From Nostoc sp. PCC 7107 (lineage in GTDB: Bacteria > Cyanobacteriota > Cyanobacteriia > Cyanobacteriales > Nostocaceae), in NCBI RefSeq assembly GCF_000316625.1, contig NC_019676.1:2095001-2159000 (forward strand): a stretch of 64,000 bases of DNA, written 5' to 3'. Shown one piece after another: positions 26,631 to 37,742 of the stretch. A model generated the notes under the pieces. It was given only the letters and a program-made list of their open reading frames with translations. It did no database searches and had not been told where the DNA came from. The stretch's first letter is position 1. The number at the start of each line of letters is the position of its first letter. The translations under genes were made by a program, and so were the position numbers.

Positions 26631-27716
26631 CTACACACTTTCACCCCTGCCCCCTGACTGCTGGAGAGGAATTTGAACCACAAACTCTGTTCCTTTGCTT
26701 GGTATCGAAACAAAATCTAACTTACCGTGATGTTTTTCGGTAATGATTTGATAGCTGATAGCCATTCCCATACCTGTTCCCTTTCCGACAGGTTTTGTGG
26801 TAAAAAACGGGTTAAAAACTTGTGTCTGAATGGCTTCTGGAATTCCAGCCCCGTTATCAGCGATCGCAATTTTCACCCACTGCGAATCAACAACACAAGT
26901 ACGAATTGTGATGCGACTCGGATTTTCGTGAATTTCTTGAGCAGTCCGTTGAGCATTGAATTCTTCGAGCGCATCAAAAGCATTTGCCAGAATATTAAAA
27001 AACACTTGATTAAGCTCTCCGGCGTAGCATTCAACAGGAGATAAATCGCCGTATACCTTGATGACTTGAATTTCCGGGCTTTGATCACTATATTTGAGAC
27101 GGTGTTGCAAAATCATCAAAGTATTGTCAATGCCTTCATGAATATCCACCGCTTTGAACTCACTTTCATCCAACCGCGAAAAGTTACGTAGTGACAACAC
27201 AATATCTCGGATGCGTTCTGTCCCGATTTTCATCGACTTCAGCACCATAATCATGTCTTTTTCGAGAAACTCTACATCAATGATTTCGCGTTCAGTTTGA
27301 ATTTCAACGGGTGGTTTGGGGAAGTAATGGTGATAAAGGTGAACCAGACGCAACAAGTCATCGGTATATTCTTGAATATGGCTGAGGTTGCCATAAATAA
27401 AGCTAACAGGATTATTAATTTCGTGTGCAATACCCGCCACCATTTGACCTAAAGCAGACATCTTTTCGCCTTGAATCATCTGGGCTTGCATTTTATGTAA
27501 ACTATCTAAGGTATTTTCTAGCTCTTGGCTTCTTTGCTGTAATTTAGTTTGGGAACTTTCTAATTCACAAATAACTTTTTTAAGTAAAAATTCCTTAGTA
27601 GCAATGTCAGATTCTAGTTGGCGACGTTCATTTTCGCAGCGTTCTAGCTTTTTTTGCAAGATCCGATTTATTTTAGCCAAATCTTGAATTTGTATGGAAT
27701 TGTCTTGATTATCCAT
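26631..27716 (-). CDS. Soluble sensor histidine kinase paired with FIST
   Basis: A 361-residue histidine kinase without membrane spans. An N-terminal coiled coil (about 10-85) leads into the phosphoacceptor box MVAGIAHEINNPVSFIYGN (His near 98). The catalytic ATPase domain has N box NQVFFNILANAFDAL, G1 ADNGAGIP, F box FFTTKPVGKGTGMGM and a terminal G2. This belongs to the AHEINNP (HPK4-like) class. It begins 7 nt after the FIST gene, so the FIST protein is its likely input module. No response regulator gene adjoins. Confidence 0.92.
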   Translation of the reverse strand: MDNQDNSIQIQDLAKINRILQKKLERCENERRQLESDIATKEFLLKKVICELESSQTKLQQRSQELENTLDSLHKMQAQMIQGEKMSALGQMVAGIAHEINNPVSFIYGNLSHIQEYTDDLLRLVHLYHHYFPKPPVEIQTEREIIDVEFLEKDMIMVLKSMKIGTERIRDIVLSLRNFSRLDESEFKAVDIHEGIDNTLMILQHRLKYSDQSPEIQVIKVYGDLSPVECYAGELNQVFFNILANAFDALEEFNAQRTAQEIHENPSRITIRTCVVDSQWVKIAIADNGAGIPEAIQTQVFNPFFTTKPVGKGTGMGMAISYQIITEKHHGKLDFVSIPSKGTEFVVQIPLQQSGGRGESV

Positions 27717-27723
27717 ACATCAC

Positions 27724-28881
27724 TTATTTTGTTCCCATAAGCAGTGTTACAAAAGTTTTGTTGTGAAATTGGGTTTGACCTTTGTTAATCAAAGGAGCAA
27801 TTTCACCGTAAGCATAAAAACCACAGCAAGGCAATGCTGGTGGTAAATAAGTTTTGACTAGCTGATACTCTTGTTTAGCAAAAGTGCCTAAAATCCGCCG
27901 CCGGGCTGCACAGGAAATTAGCAAGGCTGCTTTTGGTTCTATTCCAGGATAATCGGTGAGAGCATTCTTTAAAGATGCCTCAGAAGCGAACAGAATATCG
28001 TTACGACTTGCATCAGTAATTTGAACAACTGCTTGTTCGGGAATATCAGAAAAGAAAGTCACACTACCAGATTGCTGATTGTAGCCATTGGGCGCACGCA
28101 TGTAAAAATGTTCTTGATCTTCAAAAACTGCCAGGGCGTGAATTGCATAATTGGCGGCAAATTGTTCTTCTCCAAGATAGTGCTGATAGAAATCTAAAGC
28201 ACGCTGGCCATCAATTTCATAGACGATATTGCCATCTACTTTTGTGACACGACTACGTTGACTGATAGGATGCCAACCACTAGCCACGCCGTGAGAAAAT
28301 AATAGTCCTCCAGAAAACAGCAGCACTGGGACTGAATCACTTAAAACTTCACCCTGAAAGAATTGGTAAGTTTTTTCAAAGGTATAATCATCGGCGGCCA
28401 TTCCTCCAATGATGGGAATATTTGCTCCCAAACTTTGTTTTAAACCTGCTAAAATCAACACCCCATTGCTAGTTAAACTATCGGGAAAAGTCAAGCATAA
28501 TTGGGGTACAGATGTACTTTTTGCCATTGCTTGGGCGATCGCATTTTCGGCTGCCAAGGCTGGATTTTTCGATGCTTCTCGTCCAACACCTGCTTTAATT
28601 TCCACTTCGTCTGTCGCAAACAGCATTAAAGTTAATGAGTCTTGTTGAAACTCCAGAATTGAGGATATTTCGCCGTTTGTTGTGCCACCAATTAACTCAA
28701 TTTCGGGGAAAGTATCTTGGATGTATTGCAAAATTAACGCATGGTCAAAGTCAATAGCTGTAAATAAAATTCCAGCTTGAGGAATTAACCCACTCAGAGA
28801 AGATTGACATTTTTGCAGCACTTCTGCGATCGCATTTTGCGAATCAGGATCGTCACTATGACCTACAACAACTTGAAACAC
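27724..28881 (-). CDS. FIST-domain sensor protein
   Basis: A 385-residue protein with FIST_N (about 25-215: AGILFTAIDFDHALILQYIQ, ELIGGTTNGEIS) and FIST_C (about 230-370: RALDFYQHYLGEE, ALLISCAARRRILG, CCGFYAYGEIAPL). FIST domains are proposed intracellular sensors of small ligands, perhaps amino acids, in signalling proteins. It is cytosolic, with no signal peptide. It lies 7 nt before the histidine kinase gene, an arrangement that makes a split FIST-kinase sensor. Confidence 0.92.
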   Translation of the reverse strand: MFQVVVGHSDDPDSQNAIAEVLQKCQSSLSGLIPQAGILFTAIDFDHALILQYIQDTFPEIELIGGTTNGEISSILEFQQDSLTLMLFATDEVEIKAGVGREASKNPALAAENAIAQAMAKSTSVPQLCLTFPDSLTSNGVLILAGLKQSLGANIPIIGGMAADDYTFEKTYQFFQGEVLSDSVPVLLFSGGLLFSHGVASGWHPISQRSRVTKVDGNIVYEIDGQRALDFYQHYLGEEQFAANYAIHALAVFEDQEHFYMRAPNGYNQQSGSVTFFSDIPEQAVVQITDASRNDILFASEASLKNALTDYPGIEPKAALLISCAARRRILGTFAKQEYQLVKTYLPPALPCCGFYAYGEIAPLINKGQTQFHNKTFVTLLMGTK

Positions 28882-29200
28882 GATTACCTCATTGTAAGTT
28901 TAAATATCTAGTGTGTTAATCCAATTCGGATATCAGCACTCTACAACCTACGATTAGATTTCCCATTTACATAAACTAAATTTCAATTTGGTTAAATTTT
29001 GATGAGCAAAAATATCTATTTAACTTGATATTTGCATCTTGTTAAAGATGTATTTCATATTTACAGGACATTGGTATCAGTAATTTCTAGGAAAAATTTA
29101 TCAAGACGATTTAAACAATCCCAACAAAGGGAACACTGAGTTTAACCGCCAAGCAGCTTAGGCAATGGCTCAACTTACTGTTTTTTGAGGGAATGTCATC
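28882..29200. other. Divergent intergenic region
   Basis: About 320 bp between the FIST gene and the propeller gene. I see no repeat or structured RNA; it presumably contains both promoters. Confidence 0.4.
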
Positions 29201-30322
29201 GTGGTATTGTGTCGCAAGCGTACTAGTTTTTTAATTACTTCTATATTGCTGGGGTTAATTACTTTGCCGAACATGGGCTTTGTACTGATGACAAGTTCGG
29301 TCAAAGCACAAGTCAGCGGTAATACATCACCAAGTAACACTCCAGATATTAAACCATCCGAGTTAACACCTTCTTACCCGGCATCTGCACCACCGCCACA
29401 AGTCAAACCTTTGCCGGACGAACGAACTGTGGAAGAAAGATCAATAGAAACAGATTATCGTGTGAGTAACTTGCTGAAAGATTTTAAAGGTAATCTGTGG
29501 GTGGGTTCATGGCGAGGACTATCGCGGATTGATCCCAAGACAGGTAAGATATTGGCGCGTGTAAATTTACCAAATATTGCTATTGGTGCTTTAGCACAAG
29601 ACAAGGTAGGGCGTTTGTGGGTGGGAACTTACGAAGGGCTAATGCGAGTTGACCCCAGAACTAATGAGATTACAGCACAGAATTTGTTTTTGCCTTCCAA
29701 GCGCGTGTTATCGATGTTAATTGACAAGCGGGGCTACTTGTGGGTAGGAACTGATAGCGGTTTAGCCTTAATTAGTCCCGACCAAGGCTTAATTATGACC
29801 ACAGTGAAAAATTTACCTGGAGTCAGCGCCAACACTTTGACTTTGGATGCGGAAGGTCAATTGTGGGTGGGAACTTTAGATGGATTAGTGCGGGTAAATA
29901 CTGCTAATGCTTATATTATGAAGCGGATTGACGGTTTGCCTGGCACGACCGTGCAAACTTTAGCTATTAGTCCCGAAGGCTTAATTTGGGCAGGAATGGC
30001 GAATAATTTACTAGTAATTGATCCAAAAACAGATAAAGTACTACGGTCTGTAACTGCATTGCGCGGAAGGAATGTCACAGCAGTAAACTTTGCCCAAGAT
30101 GGTAGCGTTTGGGTAGGGACAAACAATGGTTTGTTACGATTAAATCCACATACAGGCGCTCTTTTAGATCAAGTTGCGGGACTTCCTTCTAGTCGAGTTC
30201 TTGCCCTTGTACCTGATATCGGTAATAAATTATGGATAGGCACTAGTGAAGGTTTAGCTTGGTTAATGCCCAAAATGAACGGTGCAAAACCCCACCTTGC
30301 TTTTAGTCGCGCTGTGAAATGA
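29201..30322 (+). CDS. Secreted seven-bladed beta-propeller protein
   Basis: A 373-residue protein with a signal peptide (about 1-36, ending VKAQ) and a Pro/Ser-rich linker. Seven propeller units of two-component-regulator-propeller type follow: (L/I/V)W-(V/I/A)-G-x-x-x-G-L-x-x-(I/V)-(D/N/S)-P, for example LWVGTYEGLMRVDPRTNEI. Such propellers usually form the periplasmic sensor half of hybrid kinases; here no kinase domain follows, so it stands alone. The start is GTG at 29201, close after GAGGGAATG. The role is probably ligand or protein binding in the periplasm. A 12-bp-class inverted repeat separates it from panB. Confidence 0.85.
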   Translation: MVLCRKRTSFLITSILLGLITLPNMGFVLMTSSVKAQVSGNTSPSNTPDIKPSELTPSYPASAPPPQVKPLPDERTVEERSIETDYRVSNLLKDFKGNLWVGSWRGLSRIDPKTGKILARVNLPNIAIGALAQDKVGRLWVGTYEGLMRVDPRTNEITAQNLFLPSKRVLSMLIDKRGYLWVGTDSGLALISPDQGLIMTTVKNLPGVSANTLTLDAEGQLWVGTLDGLVRVNTANAYIMKRIDGLPGTTVQTLAISPEGLIWAGMANNLLVIDPKTDKVLRSVTALRGRNVTAVNFAQDGSVWVGTNNGLLRLNPHTGALLDQVAGLPSSRVLALVPDIGNKLWIGTSEGLAWLMPKMNGAKPHLAFSRAVK

Positions 30323-30326
30323 GGGA

Positions 30327-30396
30327 ACAGGTGATAGGTAACGGGTTATGGTAAATAACTTTTACTTATCACCTATACCCTGTAACCTTTAACCTT
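30327..30396. repeat. Inverted repeat between the propeller gene and panB
   Basis: ACAGGTGATAGG and GGGTTATGG on the left face CTTATCACCTAT and CCTGTAACC on the right, giving an imperfect stem-loop. A family of similar GGTGATAGGTAA-type repeats is common between cyanobacterial genes. It might end transcription of the propeller gene, but there is no T-run. Confidence 0.5.
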
Positions 30397-30404
30397 TAAC
30401 CTCT

Positions 30405-31187
30405 ATGCCAGTTACTACCCAGCAATTAATTCAATGGAAACAACAGGGACGTGCAATCGCAGCCTTAACCGCTTGGGATTATGCGATCGCCCAACTTATC
30501 GATGCGGCTGGTGTAGACTTAATCTTAGTTGGGGACTCGATGGCGGTAGTTTTAGGGTATGAGACTACACTCCCCATCACCCTAGATGAAATGCTTTATC
30601 ATGCTAAAGCTGTGCGTCGTGGAGTGAAACGCGCTTTAGTTGTGGTTGATTTACCATTCTTGACTTATCAAGAAAGCGTCGCCCAAGCCATGAACTCAGC
30701 TGGCAGAATATTGAAGGAAACTGGAGCGCAAGCGGTTAAGTTAGAAGGTGGCTACCCAGCAATGGTAGAGACGATCGCACGTTTAGTCCAAGTGGGAATT
30801 CCGGTGATGGGTCATGTTGGTTTGACACCGCAATCAGTTCATCAATTGGGCTTGCGCCAACAAGGTAAAACCGAAGCACAGGCAGAAAGAATTTTAAATG
30901 AAGCGATAGCCTTAGAACAAGCTGGTGTCTTTGCTATTGTTTTAGAGCATATCCCCGCAGATTTGGCAAGAAATATCACCGAAAAACTCAGCATTCCCAC
31001 AATTGGGATTGGTGCTGGATCGTATTGTGATGGTCAAGTGTTAGTGACTTCGGATATTCTCGGTCTTTCCGCCAAGCAACCACCATTTGCCAAAACTTAC
31101 ACTAACCTGCGGGAGACAATTACTCAAGCTGTACAGGATTACGCTGTAGAGGTGCGGGAACGGAAATTTCCAAACAGTGAACAGTGA
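30405..31187 (+). CDS. panB: 3-methyl-2-oxobutanoate hydroxymethyltransferase
   Basis: PanB makes ketopantoate from alpha-ketoisovalerate and methylene-tetrahydrofolate, the first committed step to pantothenate. The 260-residue protein has [40 protein letters not shown] (Mg-binding Asp), VKLEGG and [15 protein letters not shown], plus the [15 protein letters not shown] segment. All are family signatures and the length is normal. It is monocistronic here; panD is 26 kb away. It converges on lepB with 28 bp between the stops. Confidence 0.98.
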   Translation: MPVTTQQLIQWKQQGRAIAALTAWDYAIAQLIDAAGVDLILVGDSMAVVLGYETTLPITLDEMLYHAKAVRRGVKRALVVVDLPFLTYQESVAQAMNSAGRILKETGAQAVKLEGGYPAMVETIARLVQVGIPVMGHVGLTPQSVHQLGLRQQGKTEAQAERILNEAIALEQAGVFAIVLEHIPADLARNITEKLSIPTIGIGAGSYCDGQVLVTSDILGLSAKQPPFAKTYTNLRETITQAVQDYAVEVRERKFPNSEQ

Positions 31188-31215
31188 ACAGTAATCAATA
31201 AAAAACTGATAACTG

Positions 31216-31788
31216 TTAAATAAACCCAATGCGGTTCAGCGGCCAAAAGCGAAACACTGCGCGACCGATGATATTTTGTCTTGGGAGAAATCCCCAATAA
31301 CGCGAGTCATTGCTATCGTTACGGTTGTCTCCCATCACAAACAGTTCATCCGCGGGGACTTTGACTGCTGGGAATGGCTGATTTGGTGGTTCTGCGATGT
31401 AATCTTCTTGCAAAGGTTGATTGTTGAGATAAACTTTGCCATCAGCAACCTTAATGATTTCTCCCGGTGTACCAATTACCCGTTTGATGAAAGCTTGGTC
31501 TTTAGGATATCCGCGCCTTTGCAATTCTGCGGGGGCTTGAAAAACTACGATATCCCCAGTTACGGGAGGTTGGAAATGGTAAGATATCTTCTCTATCACC
31601 AAGCGATCGCCTTCATATAATGTTGGCACCATTGAATCAGAAGGTATATAGCGAGGTTCCGCCACAAAAGTTCTGATTAACACTGCCAACAATAAAGCGA
31701 TCGCCACTAAAGTTAAATTTTCTCGCCAACTACGCCAGATTTTTGATGACGCAGTAGCTTCTTTTGCATCAGTTTCCTGGGGAATCAT
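31216..31788 (-). CDS. lepB: Type I signal peptidase
   Basis: A 190-residue membrane-bound serine protease that removes Sec and Tat signal peptides. An N-terminal membrane span (LTLVAIALLLAVLIRTFVA, about 25-43) precedes the catalytic Ser52 in PSDSMVPTL. The general-base Lys102 is in FIKRVIGTPGE, and the box E segment VMGDNRNDSNDSRYWG is present. It is a single-span form as in other cyanobacteria. It converges on panB. Confidence 0.97.
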   Translation of the reverse strand: MIPQETDAKEATASSKIWRSWRENLTLVAIALLLAVLIRTFVAEPRYIPSDSMVPTLYEGDRLVIEKISYHFQPPVTGDIVVFQAPAELQRRGYPKDQAFIKRVIGTPGEIIKVADGKVYLNNQPLQEDYIAEPPNQPFPAVKVPADELFVMGDNRNDSNDSRYWGFLPRQNIIGRAVFRFWPLNRIGFI

Positions 31789-32094
31789 AGAAATTTTTAG
31801 CCAGTATAAAAAGTGGGATAAATACCTTGATTTTTGTCATACTCAAGGTATGTTTGCAAGTACTGGGTTTTGTTACGACCCATATAAATATTAATATTAC
31901 GTTTTCAAATATATTGGTAATTTTGTGTAGAGCAACACCTGATATTTTTCAGTAATCTCATTATGATTTTTGTATTGCCTGCCAAATTGACAGGAATACC
32001 AATCATAATTTCATCATCTAAAACAGTCATAGTTCGTGGATGTATACTTAGCACTTTCTTATACTCAATCAAATTGTATGATTGGGTAACAAAA

Positions 32095-32723
<629 letters not shown>

Positions 32724-35700
32724 TTATGCGCTGAAGTACTTCGCTACTGGATGGTAAGCAATAATCGCCGTTGTAGACTGTTCTGGATAAAGCTGTTCAC
32801 TTTCATCCATATACAGATTAATTCTGCCAGTCTCTAACAAATCCAGTTGCTTGTACTGGTCTTGAATATTCGGGCAAGCTGGATAACCAAAACTATAGCG
32901 TGAGCCACGATAGCGTTGGGCTAAAATATCCCGAATATTATCAGGTTCCTCAGCAACAAAACCTAACTCGCGGCGAATTCTGGCGTGTGTCCACTCAGCC
33001 AGCGCCTCGGCTACTTGCACCGCTAAACCGTGGAAGTAGAGATAATCTGTATATTGATTATCTGCAAATAGCTTTTGGGCAAATTCTGTCGCAATTTCCC
33101 CTACAGTTACCGCCTGCATTGGGAAGACATCAATTATCCCCGACTCCTTCGGTGCAAAGAAATCTGCAATGGACAGCCTTCTTAAAGACTTTTGTCTCGG
33201 AAATTCAAAACTGGCTTTTACCTGTGCTGAGTTGTTCGTTTCGTAAACATACAACGTATTCCCTTCAGCCTGACAAGGAAAATAACCGTAAATTACTTGA
33301 GGATGTAATAAATTCTCCTCAATAATTCGTTGTTTCCAAGTTTCTAAAATGGGGTAGACTTTCTCAGCCAAGAAAGCCTGATATTCTTCTTTGGATTGTT
33401 CCTTGGGTTTGCGGTATTGCCATTGTCCCGCAACCAAAGCCTGTAAATCCAAATGCCAGAATATTTCCTCCCAAGGAATATCAGTCGGTTGTAATAACTG
33501 CGTTCCCCAAAATGGCGGTGTGGGACGTTCAATATCTACCGCGACGGCTTCGGAACGGCGGGTGTCTATTTCAGTGCTGTAAAGCCCTGCGGGCATGGCT
33601 GCGCTTAGAGCGGTAGCGGGGCGTTCAGCCCGTGCTGGATGCTGAGTGATAAGTGTTGAATGTTGAGTAGTTTCGGGTTCATCACCGACTTCATCCAAAA
33701 ATCCTTGCAAGTCATCCCAATTATGTGCAGCCTTGGCTGGCATTAATTTATCCATGAAATGCAAGTCAGAAAAAGCATCTTTGCCATAAATGACTTTACC
33801 TTGATAGGCTTTTTGGCAATCATCATGAACAAACTTGGGAGTTAACGCCGCGCCGCCTAAAATTACCGGGACAGTAATTCCTTTTTCGTTGAATATCTCT
33901 AAGTTTTCTTTCATGAAGGCAGTAGATTTTACCAACAAACCACTCATGGCAATACAATCAGCTTTATTTTGATTGTAAGATTCGATGATGTTTTCTACTG
34001 GCTGCTTAATTCCCAGGTTAATTACCTTGTAGCCGTTGTTTGACAAGATAATGTCCACTAAGTTTTTACCAATGTCATGCACATCGCCTTTAACTGTGGC
34101 AATAATCATTGTTCCTTTAGCATTATTACCCGCCTCGGATTTTTCCATGAATGGTTCTAAGTAAGCTACCGCCGTTTTCATGGTTTCCGCCGACTGCAAA
34201 ACGAAGGGTAACTGCATTTGTCCTGAACCAAACAATTCACCTACTACTTTCATCCCATCTAGCAAGAAAGTATTGATAATCTCCAGTGGTTTGTATGTTT
34301 CTAAGGCTTTTGTCAGGTGCTTTTCTAACCCGATGCGTTCGCCGTCAATGATGTGGCGTTTGAGAATCTCCTCAATGGGGAGATTTTCGTCAACGCCTTT
34401 GTCGCGTTTGGCGCTGACTCCGGCAAAGACTGTGGTTAGTTCTCCTAAAGGATCGTAAACGCAGACATTCCCCTCAAATTTACGTTCATCATAAATTAAG
34501 TGGCGGCAAATTTCTTGATGCTGAGGTTCAATTTTAGAAAGTGGTAGGATTTTGTTGGCGCTGACAATTGCTGCATCCATTCCCGCCGCCATTGCTTCGT
34601 GGAGAAACACCGAGTTAAGAACAATACGGGATGCGGGGGAAAGTCCAAAGGAAATATTTGAGACACCCAAAATTACATGACATCCGGGTAATTCTTGGCG
34701 AATGCGGCGAATGGCTGCAATGGTGGCTTTACCGTTTTCGCGGTCTTCTTCAATCCCAGTAGAAATTGGTAGGGCTAAGGTATCAAAGAATATTTCTGTG
34801 GGGGGAATGCCATATTCTACAGCTTGACGATAGGCACGTTGGGCAATTTGGAATTTTCTCTCGGCTGTCCGCGCCATGCCTTCTTCATCAATCGTACCAA
34901 TGACTACACCCGCACCATACTTTTTCGCCAACTCCAGCACTTTCAAAAAGCGCGATTCTCCGTCTTCATAGTTGGTAGAGTTCAGCAAACACTTACCACC
35001 AGCAACTTTTAACCCCGCCTCCATTTTTTCCCATTCGGTGGAGTCAAGCATTAAGGGCAGGGTAACATTATTCACAATGCGCGAAACGAGTTCGTGCATA
35101 TCTCGCACACCGTCACGTCCCACATAATCAACGTTGACATCGAGGATGTGTGCGCCTTCTTTCACTTGCGCCCTTGCCATTGATACCAAACCGTCCCAGT
35201 CTTCGGCGTTGAGTAAATCACGGCACTTTTTAGAACCGCTGGCGTTGAGACGTTCTCCGACAATTAAGAAAGAATTGTCTTGAGTGTAAGGCTGAGTCGT
35301 ATATATTGATGCCGCCGCAGGTTCTAAGCTAGGCTGTCGCACTTTTGGCTTTAACTCTTTGGTGATTTCTGCCAATTGTTGAATGTGTTCTGGACGCGTC
35401 CCACAGCAACCCCCGATCACTTGGACACCCAAATCTTCAACAAAGTGCATCAACGACATCCGTAATTCTAACGGTGTCAAGCGGTAGTGTGCTTGACCGC
35501 CGACGTTCTCCGGTAAACCCGCGTTGGGAATACAAGAAACCACAAACGGCGAATGTTCTGCCAAATACTTGATGTGTGGTTTCATCAAATCTGGCCCTGT
35601 GGCACAGTTTAAACCGAGAATATCAATGTTGTAAGGTGCCAAAATTGTCACAACAGCACTGATTTCTGTACCTACCAGCATTGTCCCCATGCTTTCCATT

Positions 35701-36287
35701 GTCACAGAAACCATCACAGGTAGGCGATCGCCTTTTTTGGCAAAAGCTTCTTCAATTCCATTCAGTGCGGCTTTGATTTGCAGCACATCTTGGCAAGTTT
35801 CAACCAGTAATAAATCTACGCCACCGTCAATTAATGCTTCCGCTTGTTCAGCAAAAGACGCTTTCATCGTATCAAAGTCAATGTGTCCCAAGGTGGGGAG
35901 TTTGGTTGTCGGGCCGATGGAACCTGCAACAAACCGGGGTTTTTCTGGTGTGGAAAATTCGGCTGCGACACTTTTGGCGAGTTCTGCGGCTTTTTTGCTG
36001 AGGTAGTAGGCTTGATCTGCCAAGTCATATTCTGCCAAAACAATTGAGGTACTGCCAAAAGTATCGGTTTCAATCACATCCGCACCAGCCGCGAGAAAGT
36101 CACGATGTACTTTAGCGACAGCTTCGGGTTTGGTATGGACTAGATATTCGTTACAACCTTCGTATTGTGCGCCACCGAAGTCTTCAGCGGTGAGATTTTG
36201 AGTTTGTAAGTTAGTACCCATCGCCCCGTCAAAGACAAGAACTGGGCTATCTGGACTACGCAGGCGTTCAAGGAAAGGATGAGTCAT
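32724..36287 (-). CDS. metH: Cobalamin-dependent methionine synthase
   Basis: MetH transfers methyl from methyl-tetrahydrofolate through B12 to homocysteine. The 1187 residues contain the homocysteine domain (1-325, with LGLNCATGP and the zinc ligands in GGCCGTRP near 295) and a pterin-binding barrel (340-600). The B12 domain (650-860) has GDVHDIGKN, its His near 738 being the cobalt ligand, and the reactivation AdoMet domain (920-1187) has [12 protein letters not shown]. Between the last two lies a linker that includes a 65-bp intergenic repeat in frame (residues about 884-905). Upstream is 300 bp of promoter region. Confidence 0.97.
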   Translation of the reverse strand: MTHPFLERLRSPDSPVLVFDGAMGTNLQTQNLTAEDFGGAQYEGCNEYLVHTKPEAVAKVHRDFLAAGADVIETDTFGSTSIVLAEYDLADQAYYLSKKAAELAKSVAAEFSTPEKPRFVAGSIGPTTKLPTLGHIDFDTMKASFAEQAEALIDGGVDLLLVETCQDVLQIKAALNGIEEAFAKKGDRLPVMVSVTMESMGTMLVGTEISAVVTILAPYNIDILGLNCATGPDLMKPHIKYLAEHSPFVVSCIPNAGLPENVGGQAHYRLTPLELRMSLMHFVEDLGVQVIGGCCGTRPEHIQQLAEITKELKPKVRQPSLEPAAASIYTTQPYTQDNSFLIVGERLNASGSKKCRDLLNAEDWDGLVSMARAQVKEGAHILDVNVDYVGRDGVRDMHELVSRIVNNVTLPLMLDSTEWEKMEAGLKVAGGKCLLNSTNYEDGESRFLKVLELAKKYGAGVVIGTIDEEGMARTAERKFQIAQRAYRQAVEYGIPPTEIFFDTLALPISTGIEEDRENGKATIAAIRRIRQELPGCHVILGVSNISFGLSPASRIVLNSVFLHEAMAAGMDAAIVSANKILPLSKIEPQHQEICRHLIYDERKFEGNVCVYDPLGELTTVFAGVSAKRDKGVDENLPIEEILKRHIIDGERIGLEKHLTKALETYKPLEIINTFLLDGMKVVGELFGSGQMQLPFVLQSAETMKTAVAYLEPFMEKSEAGNNAKGTMIIATVKGDVHDIGKNLVDIILSNNGYKVINLGIKQPVENIIESYNQNKADCIAMSGLLVKSTAFMKENLEIFNEKGITVPVILGGAALTPKFVHDDCQKAYQGKVIYGKDAFSDLHFMDKLMPAKAAHNWDDLQGFLDEVGDEPETTQHSTLITQHPARAERPATALSAAMPAGLYSTEIDTRRSEAVAVDIERPTPPFWGTQLLQPTDIPWEEIFWHLDLQALVAGQWQYRKPKEQSKEEYQAFLAEKVYPILETWKQRIIEENLLHPQVIYGYFPCQAEGNTLYVYETNNSAQVKASFEFPRQKSLRRLSIADFFAPKESGIIDVFPMQAVTVGEIATEFAQKLFADNQYTDYLYFHGLAVQVAEALAEWTHARIRRELGFVAEEPDNIRDILAQRYRGSRYSFGYPACPNIQDQYKQLDLLETGRINLYMDESEQLYPEQSTTAIIAYHPVAKYFSA
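33573..33637. repeat. 65-bp dispersed repeat inside metH
   Basis: This is the second copy of the repeat at 12911-12975, one base different. On the coding strand it reads as [20 protein letters not shown], in frame, between the B12 and AdoMet domains. Its flanks also look repeat-like: AACATTCAACACTTATCACT on one side and the GGAACGGCGGGTGT stretch on the other. Confidence 0.9.
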
Positions 36288-36588
36288 ATTTTCCTAGAAG
36301 AAATGAGGAAAGCAAGTGAGTCTTGTGATACTCGACTTAATCTATTATTTTCCATAATTGTGAGGGAGAATGAGCGATCGCTTATAATCTTGAATTGCAC
36401 ATGAAAGGCACAGATCCCTGACTTCTCACAGAAGTTGGAGATATTGTGTGTGATTTACGATTTCTCTACGATTGTTAGCAAAACGCTATAAACGTTATTT
36501 TGATTAGAGTTTTAAAATTAAAATGGCTGTAGCTAGTGATAGACAGCAGTTGTATGATTTTTCACGCATCTTGTAAGGATTACAGATA
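36288..36588. other. Divergent intergenic region with degraded hairpin
   Basis: About 300 bp. At 36413-36441 a decayed relative of the perfect hairpin at 19411 is visible (GATCCCTGACTTCT, CAC, AGAAGTTGGAGAT). The rest presumably holds the metH promoter. No gene seen. Confidence 0.45.
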
Positions 36589-36933
36589 ATGTCAGTTATA
36601 AAAAGACCCATCAAACCAGCTACTTATATATCTTTTCTCTACATCTATGAAACTACTTGGGGAAAGACTGGTGATATCTGTTTAATCCGGGAATCTGTAG
36701 CAAATGCCAGTACAACGAAGTTTATTGGCCATAAAATTCGGCTTGTAGTGCCAAAACGCTTAGAACGCGATCGCGTGGCGAATTTTCCGGTAGTTAAAGT
36801 TGCAGGTAATGTCGGTGATGGACACCCAAAAGATCACCCTTATGAATGGGAGGCTTATGAAGGGGTAGATCTGGAAATTGCGATCGCCGCTTTAAGACCT
36901 TGGGGTTTCAAGTTAATTGAGAATACAGATTAA
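36589..36933 (+). CDS. Hypothetical protein
   Basis: A 114-residue soluble basic protein, MSVIKRPIKPATYISFLYIY at the start and ALRPWGFKLIENTD at the end, with no signal peptide, membrane span or cysteine cluster. I recognise no domain. The composition and a clear terminator hairpin after it support a real gene. It is followed by the VapBC-like pair but separated by that terminator. Confidence 0.6.
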   Translation: MSVIKRPIKPATYISFLYIYETTWGKTGDICLIRESVANASTTKFIGHKIRLVVPKRLERDRVANFPVVKVAGNVGDGHPKDHPYEWEAYEGVDLEIAIAALRPWGFKLIENTD

Positions 36934-36938
36934 GCTTA

Positions 36939-36967
36939 AGCACAACTGTGTGGTTGTGCTGGCTTTT
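36939..36967 (+). terminator. Terminator hairpin
   Basis: An 8-bp stem AGCACAAC / GTTGTGCT with a 6-nt loop, followed by GGCTTTTCTCC. It starts 5 nt past the stop of the preceding gene and separates it from the toxin-antitoxin pair. Confidence 0.7.
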
Positions 36968-37010
36968 CTCCTTCATTTTCAAAAAAGATGGATAACTTCT
37001 GGAGGTTGCC

Positions 37011-37250
37011 TTGAGCATTATACAAACTGCTACTGAAAAAATGCGATCGCTCCCGCCACAACAGCAACAAGAGGTTTTGGATTTTATTGAGTTTCTGCAA
37101 AATAAGATAGCAGGACAAAATACAAACCAAGAACATCAGGAACCTATTTCATTTTTGAGTGCTGCTCAACAACTTGCTGGTTGTGTTGACGGTGGCCCTG
37201 GTGATTTAGCTACAAACAAACAATATCTTGAAGGTTTAGGGAGTGAATGA
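37011..37250 (+). CDS. Antitoxin of a VapBC-like pair
   Basis: A 79-residue protein of the DUF2281-like antitoxin kind. The N-terminal helix pair IQTATEKMRSLPPQQQQEVL, DFIEFLQNKI is standard, followed by a short linker and the toxin-contact tail (FLSAAQQLAGCVDGGPGDLA). The start is TTG at 37011, with GGAGG 6 nt upstream. Its stop overlaps the toxin start (ATGA), so translation is coupled. It is expected to bind its toxin and perhaps repress its own promoter. Confidence 0.85.
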   Translation: MSIIQTATEKMRSLPPQQQQEVLDFIEFLQNKIAGQNTNQEHQEPISFLSAAQQLAGCVDGGPGDLATNKQYLEGLGSE

Positions 37251-37669
37251 AGCACCAAGTCATCATCGATACTGGGCCATTAGTAGCTTTTATTAATCGC
37301 AGAGAGCATCTTCATGACTGGGTAATCAATACCTTAGCGACAATTGAGCAACCATTACTTACTTGTGAAGCTGTAATTGTTGAGACTTGTTTTTTGTTGC
37401 GAAATATCTACGGTGGTCAAGAAGCGGTGATGTCTTTACTAAGTACCGGAAACATTTTAATTCCCATACATTTAAGTGAGTCAGCAGCAGAGATTAAAGA
37501 ATTACTACGGCAATATCAGTCTGTGCCAATGTCGTTAGCAGATGCTTGTTTGGTGAGGATGACACAACTTTATCCTAAAAGTGAATTGCTCACATTTGAT
37601 AGCGATTTTAGAATTTATCGCAAGAATCGTAATCAATTGATTTCTGTAATTATGCCAGAAGATGCGTGA
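37247..37669 (+). CDS. PIN-domain toxin (VapC-like)
   Basis: A 140-residue PIN-domain ribonuclease. The acidic active site is present: Asp8 in VIIDTGPLVAF, Glu46 in VIVETCFLL, Asp99 in SLADACLV, and Asp118/Asp120 in LTFDSDF. VapC-type toxins cut RNA, often tRNA, when the antitoxin is lost. It overlaps the antitoxin gene by four bases. All catalytic residues are intact, so it should be active. The 21-bp tandem array begins about 75 bp downstream. Confidence 0.9.
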   Translation: MKHQVIIDTGPLVAFINRREHLHDWVINTLATIEQPLLTCEAVIVETCFLLRNIYGGQEAVMSLLSTGNILIPIHLSESAAEIKELLRQYQSVPMSLADACLVRMTQLYPKSELLTFDSDFRIYRKNRNQLISVIMPEDA

Positions 37670-37742
37670 GCAAGCTGGGTAAGCTAATGTGCTTAAAGTT
37701 CAGAAGAATGTTTTTTTACAAGCAGAATAAGCAAATGCGGAA

